DNA of 14,904 nt from CAUTNH01 sp963540225 (GTDB taxonomy: Bacteria; Bacillota_I; Bacilli_A; Acholeplasmatales; Acholeplasmataceae). The stretch covers positions 1-14,904 of the forward strand of contig CAUTNH010000022.1 of assembly GCA_963540225.1 (NCBI GenBank), given 5' to 3'. The position numbers and the translations under genes are program-made. The notes under the pieces are model-generated. The model ran no database searches and was not told the origin of the DNA. It saw nothing but the letters and a program-made list of their open reading frames with translations. Of this stretch, positions 4,985 through 12,577 are shown one piece after another (position 1 is the first letter of the stretch; each line of letters starts with the position of its first letter).

Positions 4985-7757
4985 ATACATCTACATAACC
5001 AACAACAACAGATGCGTTAAGTCTACCTTTATTAGTAGGACTATAAATAAACTCACCTGTATAGTATAATTGAATAAATCTATCACGATAGTCAGTATTT
5101 TGAGATTTTAAAGCTTGAAGAAATGATGTTGCATATGTCTCTGTTGCAATTCTTTTTTTCTCCTCGTTTGGAATGTTATTAATATTATTGCCATATTTTT
5201 CCGATTCAGTTTTTAAATTTAGCATATATTTTCTTTCTAATTTTTCAAGCCAGTTAGGAAATTGTGTAGGTAATATTACAACAGGTAGATCAGCATTTAA
5301 GCCTTTTACTGTTGGAGATTTATCATAGTAGTTACTAGGGTTATAGTTTGTTTTACCATCTATTTTTATATCCCATGAAGGAACATCATGGAATAAATAA
5401 TACCCTTCTTTTTCTTTATCATTAACAGGCTCAGCAATAATAAAGTAGTTTTCAAGAAGCATTGCTACATTAAATAATTGTTTTTTATCTCTTTTATGAA
5501 GTATTGATTTTTTAAATAATTTCTTTAAATAATCCTCGTTTGCTTTTTCAACTTGTTTTTGATATTGAGCAATACCGAATGTTTTAAATATTTGACCATT
5601 TGGATCAATTAAGCATTCAATAATTGTATTATTTATATAAAGACTAGGATCAACTGAAAATATTTCTCTATCATCGTTTATATCTTGATAACTTGCTAAA
5701 TCAAGTCCTTTATTTTCAGGAAATGTTGCTAAATCATCATGTCTACTTCTTCTATTTGCATCAAATAATCCAATACCCGCAGATCCAGCATTTAATATTT
5801 TAGAGTTGTTTATTTCTAAAATCTCAAAGCTTCTTTTTTTACCAGTTATAACATTTTTTTCTCCTTCAGTATTGGCAAATTTAATATTTAAAGAATAGTT
5901 ATTATCAAATTTAGAATTATTTAAAGTAAGTCTTGTTCTTCTTGAAGTTGCGCCATCTGAGCAATCAATTACTGTTATATTATCTGATTTTAATGGATTA
6001 TTATTTATATGAACTCCTATAAGTGCTCCCGAATATAATGGAACCCCGTTTTCTCCACCGATTAAACTGCCATGAATTCCACCATTTCCTTTAATGAAAA
6101 CATTTTTTATTTCATTATCCTTTAGTGCAAATCCTCCAACAAGATTAAATATTCCATTATTTACCTCAGGAGTTTTGTATACTTGTTCATTAATTTCTTT
6201 AACATGAGTAAAATTAGTAGCATCTACTGTGTAATAATTCCCATTAAACTTAATTGGCTTTTGTTCTATGTTTTTTTCTGTAAATACTCTTGTATAAATT
6301 GAGCCTGTCTTAAACATAGTTGATTTTATTAAATCATAATTAGAATCAAATTTAATACCATCAACTCCAGTATTTAGCCCAGATTTTATACTATTGCCAT
6401 CTTTGTCTGTAATAGTTGTAACTTGGTCATGGTGTTCTGTTGGTTTTAAATTTCTTTGTAAAAATACATTTTCTACATTTTTAACATCAAGAAAATATTC
6501 TCTTAATTCTGTATCTTTGTATGCATTAAATCCATCTTTTAATTTAATATATTCATATGATGTAAAATCCTTATGTTTTATTTCAAGTTTATAAATATCA
6601 TCAGATGCAATATTTTTATTAAACTTAATTTGAGAACCAACTTTTTCAAAATACTCACTTTGATTAACCTCAATAAAATTTGTTCCTTCTTTTTTAAGTA
6701 GCCTATAGTTTATATCAAATGGTACTCCAAGCTCATATATATCATAAGTTGATACATTTTCTACAAAATCATTTTTATCTTTGTCAAATACAAAATGATG
6801 AACATCAGCTTTTATATCGGGAATATAATTATTTGATAAACCAACTTCTTTTATAAGATTTTCTCTTATATCAGATTCATTCATATTTTCATATTTTAAA
6901 AATTTACCTTTAATATCTTTTAGTCTTAAATTATCATCAAATGTATATCTATCTTTTTGACTTGGTTTAATACTATATTCATATACAAGGCTTTCCTTTT
7001 TACTATCTTCATACTCTACTTCATATTGAATTTGGAATCTTCCAGGACGATTAAAGACAAAATATGATTTATCAAGATTATAAGAAATTACACCAGGAAG
7101 TAAAAATTTCTCAATAATAGTTCTTTTTTTAACTCCTCTTCCTTCAATTTGACTAGGAGTCGTTATAAATTTAGCATCAATTTCTTTTTCTCTTTTTATA
7201 GTTTTTACATTTTCACTAAAATAATTTATTTGAGTGTCCTTTTTCATTATAAACTGATATGATGAAACCATATTTTTTCTCTCACCATTAACTTCAAAAT
7301 ACGCAACCATACCAAGTTTTGGATATTGTTCTTTTAAGGTTAATGTGATTTTTTCATCTTCAAAATATCTACCACTTGTACTTTCAGGTGAAATATTAAA
7401 ATATGTTTTATCATATACTAGATTATATGAATTAACATCTCTTTTATCCCCTGATTTAATAGTTGCATTTTTTTTAATTTTAAATTTATATTCCTTGTTA
7501 TTATCTAGTGTTTTTTTCTCATCATTTAAAAGGATATAATCAAATGTTTTTTTCTCTTTTCTTAGCTCATCTAAATTAGGCTTTACTAAAATATCTGATC
7601 CTGTAAAAACTTTGTCTTTTGAATTTAATTTTTTACCTTCATTATAAACTTCTAAGTATCTATCAAATTCAAGCATTACATGGCTTTTACATGCAACAAG
7701 TAAAAATGCTGTTAAACTTAGAAAAACTAATAATAGTAATATTTTTATTTTTTTCAT
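4983..7757 (-). CDS. Large surface lipoprotein with InlB-like repeat and probable beta-helix
   Basis: I do not recognise a named family for this 924-residue protein. It has a lipoprotein signal peptide (K2-K3-x-K5, hydrophobic 6-22, lipobox L-V-A-C with Cys23), so it is anchored outside the membrane. Residues about 132-183 follow the divergent InlB B-repeat pattern (ITLTLKEQYPKLGMVAYFEVNG, then YQFIMKKDTQINYF, in two parts). Residues about 540-730 show short strands ending in Asn ladders (NVFIKGNGG, NITVIDCSD, LTLNNSKFDNN, EILEINNSKI, SLYINNTIIE), as in right-handed parallel beta-helices of pectate lyase type. AGGAGG lies five bases before the ATG and overlaps the stop of the preceding gene. 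It is the last gene of the ABC transporter unit, ending at the shared terminator. It may be an adhesin, a glycan-binding protein or a polysaccharide-active protein; no catalytic residues could be assigned. Confidence 0.85.
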   Translation of the reverse strand: MKKIKILLLLVFLSLTAFLLVACKSHVMLEFDRYLEVYNEGKKLNSKDKVFTGSDILVKPNLDELRKEKKTFDYILLNDEKKTLDNNKEYKFKIKKNATIKSGDKRDVNSYNLVYDKTYFNISPESTSGRYFEDEKITLTLKEQYPKLGMVAYFEVNGERKNMVSSYQFIMKKDTQINYFSENVKTIKREKEIDAKFITTPSQIEGRGVKKRTIIEKFLLPGVISYNLDKSYFVFNRPGRFQIQYEVEYEDSKKESLVYEYSIKPSQKDRYTFDDNLRLKDIKGKFLKYENMNESDIRENLIKEVGLSNNYIPDIKADVHHFVFDKDKNDFVENVSTYDIYELGVPFDINYRLLKKEGTNFIEVNQSEYFEKVGSQIKFNKNIASDDIYKLEIKHKDFTSYEYIKLKDGFNAYKDTELREYFLDVKNVENVFLQRNLKPTEHHDQVTTITDKDGNSIKSGLNTGVDGIKFDSNYDLIKSTMFKTGSIYTRVFTEKNIEQKPIKFNGNYYTVDATNFTHVKEINEQVYKTPEVNNGIFNLVGGFALKDNEIKNVFIKGNGGIHGSLIGGENGVPLYSGALIGVHINNNPLKSDNITVIDCSDGATSRRTRLTLNNSKFDNNYSLNIKFANTEGEKNVITGKKRSFEILEINNSKILNAGSAGIGLFDANRRSRHDDLATFPENKGLDLASYQDINDDREIFSVDPSLYINNTIIECLIDPNGQIFKTFGIAQYQKQVEKANEDYLKKLFKKSILHKRDKKQLFNVAMLLENYFIIAEPVNDKEKEGYYLFHDVPSWDIKIDGKTNYNPSNYYDKSPTVKGLNADLPVVILPTQFPNWLEKLERKYMLNLKTESEKYGNNINNIPNEEKKRIATETYATSFLQALKSQNTDYRDRFIQLYYTGEFIYSPTNKGRLNASVVVGYVDV

Positions 7758-7765
7758 AATTCCTC

Positions 7766-8383
7766 CTAATCACTTATTTCAACATTAGTTGTTATTGAAA
7801 TCTTTTTCCTTATATTTGCTAGTTTATCTATTATAAACTCAGCAGTAGCAGATGCTTCTTTTGAATAATCGCTACTTTTTATATCTTTAATAATTTTTAT
7901 CTCCAAATATATAACACTTTCATTTCTTATAAATGAGTGATTGTTTTTTAAGATTTTAAACTCAAAGTATTTAGTTTTATATACTTTTTCTTTTTCACCA
8001 TTTTTTAACTCCAGTATGTAATCCTTTTGACCTGGAATACTTAAATTTATAAAGATGTTATGATTTATTGAGTTTATAGGCGAAAACATATAATAAATAT
8101 AAAATTTATCATCTTTTTTAGGTGGAACTATTTTTTTATCATCGTTCTTATATAATCTTAGTTCTTTGTTAACTTGTTCAAAAAATTCACCATGATGAAG
8201 TAGTTCATCTTTTTTGATTTTTTTATACATGTTATTTTTTTCTTTTTTTAACTTATATAAAATAATTTCTTTTGGGTTTACCTTATCTTCTAAAACAGTA
8301 GGTTTTACTCCAAAGGCAAACACAAGTCCAAGTGATGCTAATGAAAAAAATATCATTAAAATTAAAACTAATCTTTTATTCAT
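7766..8383 (-). CDS. Exported or membrane-anchored protein of unknown function
   Basis: 205 residues with a Sec signal (N-K-R, then hydrophobic 5-23 ending V-F-A, which would suit signal peptidase I). There is no cysteine anywhere, so it is not a lipoprotein; if the signal is not cut it would be a one-helix membrane protein facing outward. The rest is Lys-rich with beta-strand stretches (KFYIYYMFSPI, NIFINLSIPG, SVIYLEIKIIKD). I recognise no family. AGGAGG at 8389-8394 lies inside the last codons of the permease gene, and the ATG is one base after that gene's TAA, so the two are translationally coupled. Eight bases separate its stop from the next ATG. Being co-encoded with the exporter and the large lipoprotein suggests that it works with one of them outside the cell. 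Confidence 0.8.
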   Translation of the reverse strand: MNKRLVLILMIFFSLASLGLVFAFGVKPTVLEDKVNPKEIILYKLKKEKNNMYKKIKKDELLHHGEFFEQVNKELRLYKNDDKKIVPPKKDDKFYIYYMFSPINSINHNIFINLSIPGQKDYILELKNGEKEKVYKTKYFEFKILKNNHSFIRNESVIYLEIKIIKDIKSSDYSKEASATAEFIIDKLANIRKKISITTNVEISD

Positions 8384-8384
8384 T

Positions 8385-10100
8385 TTAGCCTCCTATTCCT
8401 TGAAAGTATATATCTAGTCTTTTATGATACTGATATATTATATAACTTAGTATAATGGCTCCTAAAACTATAACTAGACTAGAACCTAGTAAAAGTCTAT
8501 TTATCCCTATTAGTACAATTATACCAGATACTAAAAAACTAATCAACATACCAAGCATAATAGATGTAGTAATATTTTTTATTTTATTTATATCTTTATG
8601 GTATTGAAACTTCATATATTCAGGCTTTTTTAAATCCTCAATTGATGAAAGAAGTAAGTTTATTGTTGAAAAAATTATTAAAATTATACTTATTAAAAGA
8701 GGAGAAATACTAATTTGATGTGCCCTTTTAAAAGGATTTACAACAATTAAAATTATTGCATTCATTAAAATTATTGACATATTTAAAATAAAGTTTAAGG
8801 ATATCTTAGCAAGAATTATTTTTTTAGTATTTCCAGGATATATTTTTAAAAGTGGTGCCATTCCACCTTCTTTTGAAATCATACCTGCTGCAAGTGAGTT
8901 TGAAGTTGTAACAACAAGTAAACCTATAAAAATATTTAAAATAAATACAAGAGATACTCCAAACATTGAAAGCTCTAGATGAAAAAATATTTTATTAAGT
9001 AAATAAGATGTAATCGGCAATATAAACATATATACAACAGTCTGCATTAAAGTTTTAGAATCTCTAATATTTGATAAAAACTCTTTGAGTAGGAATACAT
9101 TATATATTTTTTTTATCTTAGAGAATAAATTTATTTTTCGCTCTCTTGCAATCTTATTCATTTTCTGGCTATTTAATAGCTCAAAATAAATAAAATACAT
9201 AAGTCCAAGAGATATAAAAGCCATTGATGCAACATATATTAAAGGTATTCCTATATGATATAATACAGGTTTTATTAAAAGTGTGGCAGAACCACCAAGA
9301 AAACTACTTTTAAATAAAAAGTAATATAGCCATTTATTTATAAATGTTTCATGGATTACTTTTTGGCTATCATAGTTTAAATTAGCCCATCTTTTAATAA
9401 AAATATCAAATCTAATAAAACCATTATCATCAATTAAATGATTTATGCTTTTTGTAATAAAGATAAATATTCCTACAATTATTCCAATAAGTATTATAGA
9501 TACAACAATCTTTGATTTTGATAAAAATAATTTAATATAGTGAAACAAAAACATTAAAATGCTCGAAAGAAAAATTATAAAAGCAGGTAGTATTACAACA
9601 AGATAAATTGATTTAAGCATATATATAAATATAGGATCAAAATAATCTCCTCTAACATGAACAAAAAAGGCAATTAGAAGTGGCAAGATAAAAAAAGTTG
9701 TTTTTAAAAGTTCCGAGATATATCTTGTAGTAATTTTTGCAAGATAAATAATATAGCTTTTTATAGGAAATGTTATAAGTATTTCAAGACGTGGATCATC
9801 AAATAACTGATTAGATAATCCAAATAATGTCTGGATTACTGAAATTATTGTATAAAATAAAATAACCAAAGGAATAAAGGAAACATATGCCTTTGCTCCT
9901 AGTGTTTCATAAAAATATAGCAAAAACTTATACACAAAAGCAAGAGCAATAAAGCCCACAACAAGAAGTATAAGTTTAGTTATTTTTGAAAATATATCGC
10001 CTTTTAACTTAAAAAAAGAAAATTCTGATAACTCACTTTTTAAAAGTATATTAAAAGCCTTAAATTGTGAATTTTTCTTTTTTTCTTTTCTAGCTTGCAT
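8385..10100 (-). CDS. ABC transporter permease (PF16949-like, about 12 helices)
   Basis: A polytopic membrane protein of 571 residues with about 12 hydrophobic segments and a basic cytoplasmic start (ARKEKKKNS). The stretch MISKEGGMAPLLKIYPGNTK (409-428) followed by ILAK matches the ISREG..FW.LKSLP hallmark of large Bacillota ABC permeases of the putative ABC-2 family. An earlier copy of such a pattern, LEILITFPIKSYIIYLAKI, lies near 108-125. It is the membrane partner of the ATPase encoded just upstream, whose gene it overlaps by 11 bases. I chose the ATG at 10100; a TTG at 10106 is also possible and adds two codons. Neither has a clear Shine-Dalgarno, so translation is probably coupled to the ATPase gene. 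Substrate unknown; transporters of this type usually export peptides, lipids or drugs. Confidence 0.85.
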   Translation of the reverse strand: MQARKEKKKNSQFKAFNILLKSELSEFSFFKLKGDIFSKITKLILLVVGFIALAFVYKFLLYFYETLGAKAYVSFIPLVILFYTIISVIQTLFGLSNQLFDDPRLEILITFPIKSYIIYLAKITTRYISELLKTTFFILPLLIAFFVHVRGDYFDPIFIYMLKSIYLVVILPAFIIFLSSILMFLFHYIKLFLSKSKIVVSIILIGIIVGIFIFITKSINHLIDDNGFIRFDIFIKRWANLNYDSQKVIHETFINKWLYYFLFKSSFLGGSATLLIKPVLYHIGIPLIYVASMAFISLGLMYFIYFELLNSQKMNKIARERKINLFSKIKKIYNVFLLKEFLSNIRDSKTLMQTVVYMFILPITSYLLNKIFFHLELSMFGVSLVFILNIFIGLLVVTTSNSLAAGMISKEGGMAPLLKIYPGNTKKIILAKISLNFILNMSIILMNAIILIVVNPFKRAHQISISPLLISIILIIFSTINLLLSSIEDLKKPEYMKFQYHKDINKIKNITTSIMLGMLISFLVSGIIVLIGINRLLLGSSLVIVLGAIILSYIIYQYHKRLDIYFQGIGG

Positions 10101-12222
10101 TTTCAATAATGTCTATATACATTTTTTCAAGATTTATATTTTTAGCCTTTAAATCTTTCATTGTACTATTTAAAACCATTTCGCCTTTTTTAATTATTAC
10201 AATCTCATCGCATAAGTTTTCAACAACCTCAATTATATGAGATGAAAAAATTACAATATTACCGTTTTTAGCGTGTTCTTTAATTTTTTGCTTTAACTGG
10301 TATGAGCTTGTAGGATCAAGTCCTGTTAAAGGCTCATCTAAAACCCAAACCTTAGGATTATGAATTAGTGATGATATAATTGAGATTTTTTGCTTCATAC
10401 CATGAGAATATGTTCTTATTTCTCTGTCAATATGACTTGCAATATTAAAAAACTCTGTTAGATCTTTCATTCTTTCATCTAATACTTCTTTATTAACATT
10501 ATATAATTTTGCAACAAAAGTAATATATTCTCTTCCGGTAAGCTCTTCATATAAAGCGTGGTTATCCGAAACATATCCTAAAACATATTTTGCCTCAGTC
10601 GGATTTTTATATATATTAAAACCACATACCTTAATTGTGCCAGCAGATACATTTTGAATTCCTACCAAAGACTTAATTAAAGTAGATTTACCTGCACCAT
10701 TATGACCTACAATTCCTATTACCTTACCACTTGTTGCAGTGTAGTTAAGATTTTTTACTGAGTAAAAATCATTTTTTACATATTTTTTAGAAAAGTTTTT
10801 TATCTCTATGCTTGGAGTAGCCATTTTTATATCCTCCCTAATTTTATCGCTTATATTTTCATATAATATAACTTTATCTTTTTTTAATGTCTTTATTTTA
10901 TCTTTAATAAAGTAGTAATTTAAAACAATCTTATTTAAAAATGAAACAATTAAATGCGATAATAAATTTAAAAATATAATAGATATATATACTAAAATTA
11001 AAAATAAATGATTAAACTTTAATATAAACTTTGTATAATCAAAACTTTGATAATTTATAAAATAGTAAACAAAATCATGATAAAATCGTTTAGTGTTCTT
11101 TAAAAAGAATAGTTTATTTTCAAGTATATATCCATTTAAAAATAAATAATCGACACTACTATCAAAATTTAAAAATACCGAGTTTATAAGTACGATTATT
11201 AAATAATATATACTAAATGCAATAAATGCCCTAAATACAGCCTTTCCTTTAGGTATTTTATATATATCATAAAAGACAAATAAAAATGTTATTGAAAGGA
11301 TAAAAAAAGCTTTATAAGAATTACTTATAACAGTATTTAAATTATCTCCACTAATAGTTGGGAAAATTAAAATTGCAAATAGTGTAAAACTTGAAAAATA
11401 TAAAAAGTTAAAAAGCCTTACTCTTTTTTTAATAAATAAGTATAAGTATAAAATAGCTGAAAGACTACTTATTAAAATTGGAGCATTTTTATATGATATG
11501 ATATTTTTAAAGCTAGTACTAGTTAAATAATTTATAAAAGATATTAAAATTATACTAAGTAAAATAATCTTTCTTATATTTTTATCTAATATACTAAAAT
11601 ATAAAACTACTAAAATAACTGTATAAAATAAGATAGATAATTTTAATCCTAATATAATATTTTTACTATCAGAAAGAGAAAATAAGTAGTATTTTATAAT
11701 ATATATAGGAAGCGAAAAAATAAAAAGTAGGGTATAAAAAAATACTGCATTTAAATAATCTTTTAATTTATATTTTTTAATCTCTTTTAAATATAGGTAA
11801 AAATTATAAATACTAAAAGATAGCATTCCAAGTAATATAACAACTCCTAGTGGATTAAAAAAGTATTTATCAGCACCATTATATAAATAAGTTCTTGCTA
11901 TATCTTTATAAAATATCGCTGCTATTATACTTATTAAAAATGGATAAAGCCAAGAAATTATATCAAGCCTATTATCTTTAAAATATGGTCTTATCAAAAG
12001 TATAATTATAGATGCTATAACTAATGTTTTTAAATAAGCAATTCCAACATTAGTTATATAGTTATCATAGTAGCTATTAGCCAATTGTAAATTTTGATAA
12101 TTATAGTTTTTTTCTCTTAATAAATAAACTACAAAAAGTATAGAGAAAAAAAATGAAATGATTTTATAAATATTACTTTTTTTAAATATATTAAAAAAAG
12201 TAGTTTTTAAATTTGAACACAT
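10090..12222 (-). CDS. Fused multi-helix membrane domain and ABC ATPase
   Basis: Residues 1-445 are almost all hydrophobic helices (about 12) with short loops and no family that I recognise. A basic linker (KDKIKTLKKDK) then leads to a complete ABC ATPase from about 467: Walker A GHNGAGKST (506-514), signature YSHGMKQ in place of LSGGQ (605-611), Walker B VWVLDEP with D629 and E630, and H-loop H662. The ATPase most resembles the ABC-2/EcsA-like group (LYEELTGREY after Walker A). It should power the permease encoded next, which overlaps its 3' end. This order, membrane part first and ATPase last, is unusual for such transporters. A strong internal ribosome binding site precedes Met467, so two products are possible. 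The ATG at 12222 is the only regular in-frame start, but its Shine-Dalgarno is 17 bases away. Confidence 0.85.
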   Translation of the reverse strand: MCSNLKTTFFNIFKKSNIYKIISFFFSILFVVYLLREKNYNYQNLQLANSYYDNYITNVGIAYLKTLVIASIIILLIRPYFKDNRLDIISWLYPFLISIIAAIFYKDIARTYLYNGADKYFFNPLGVVILLGMLSFSIYNFYLYLKEIKKYKLKDYLNAVFFYTLLFIFSLPIYIIKYYLFSLSDSKNIILGLKLSILFYTVILVVLYFSILDKNIRKIILLSIILISFINYLTSTSFKNIISYKNAPILISSLSAILYLYLFIKKRVRLFNFLYFSSFTLFAILIFPTISGDNLNTVISNSYKAFFILSITFLFVFYDIYKIPKGKAVFRAFIAFSIYYLIIVLINSVFLNFDSSVDYLFLNGYILENKLFFLKNTKRFYHDFVYYFINYQSFDYTKFILKFNHLFLILVYISIIFLNLLSHLIVSFLNKIVLNYYFIKDKIKTLKKDKVILYENISDKIREDIKMATPSIEIKNFSKKYVKNDFYSVKNLNYTATSGKVIGIVGHNGAGKSTLIKSLVGIQNVSAGTIKVCGFNIYKNPTEAKYVLGYVSDNHALYEELTGREYITFVAKLYNVNKEVLDERMKDLTEFFNIASHIDREIRTYSHGMKQKISIISSLIHNPKVWVLDEPLTGLDPTSSYQLKQKIKEHAKNGNIVIFSSHIIEVVENLCDEIVIIKKGEMVLNSTMKDLKAKNINLEKMYIDIIENAS
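10833..10838 (-). promoter_or_regulatory. Internal Shine-Dalgarno before the ATPase domain
   Basis: GGGAGG lies inside the fusion gene with eight bases between it and an in-frame ATG at 10824 (Met467). It is the strongest ribosome binding site of this gene, better placed than the one before the annotated start. Initiation here would make a free 244-residue ABC ATPase starting MATPSIEIKNF, the normal beginning and length of a stand-alone ATPase. Confidence 0.6.
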
Positions 12223-12233
12223 ACTAAATTCAA
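12207..12233 (-). promoter_or_regulatory. Possible 8-codon leader ORF overlapping the ABC gene start
   Basis: AAGGAGG (12240-12246) sits 17 bases before the ABC gene's ATG but only six before a TTG at 12233. That TTG opens a frame of eight codons (MNLVCVQI) ending in TAA at 12207, across and out of frame with the ABC start. It could set the translation rate of the ABC gene by coupling, or be chance. Confidence 0.25.
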
Positions 12234-12258
12234 ATCTTTCCTCCTTTTTATTTTATAT

Positions 12259-12264
12259 ATTATA
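12259..12264 (-). promoter_or_regulatory. Possible -10 element before the ABC gene
   Basis: A perfect TATAAT on the minus strand lies in an AT-rich 78-base gap between the cupin and the ABC gene. The -35 is poor: CTATTA at 17 bases, or TTGCTA at 20. No terminator hairpin separates the cupin from the ABC gene, so read-through from dxr-rseP is also likely. Confidence 0.4.
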
Positions 12265-12300
12265 AGATATTTTTTATTTTTTAATAGCAAAACTATAATT

Positions 12301-12567
12301 TCAGTACTTTTTGTGAACACAAAACCATATATTACATCTTCCTAGGTTAAATACATCATGATTTATATTTTTGCATATTTTTATAAAATCGCCTTTTTTA
12401 AGGCATATGGTTTTTTTATTATATATGATTTTTGCTCTTCCTTTAATTAAGTAGACATATTCATCAAATTCGTTTGCAAGATTATATAAAACTTGGCCTT
12501 TTGAATAAATGTACTCAATTAAGATCTCAGAATTATCTAGTTTTTTTACTACCTTTTCTAAATTCAT
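12301..12567 (-). CDS. Small single-domain cupin protein
   Basis: An 88-residue cytoplasmic protein with the cupin barrel pattern: EFDEYVYLIKGRAKIIYNKK as the first motif region, then LKKGDFIKICKNINHDVFN as the second. The two His of the usual HxH in motif 1 are missing (NLA at that place), while the His and Asn of motif 2 remain, so metal binding may be lost or altered. Its role is unknown; similar small cupins bind sugars or small metabolites or act as sensors. It starts 10 bases after the rseP stop and has no visible Shine-Dalgarno, so it is probably translated by coupling to rseP. It ends in TGA, the only TGA stop among the genes here. Confidence 0.75.
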   Translation of the reverse strand: MNLEKVVKKLDNSEILIEYIYSKGQVLYNLANEFDEYVYLIKGRAKIIYNKKTICLKKGDFIKICKNINHDVFNLGRCNIWFCVHKKY

Positions 12568-12577
12568 AAAGATATTT

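Noticed and set aside
12301..12303. Possible code 4 (TGA read as Trp) because of the Mollicutes-like base composition
   Set aside because: The long genes use TGG for Trp and are never interrupted by TGA; reading through the cupin TGA would only add nine residues before TAA.
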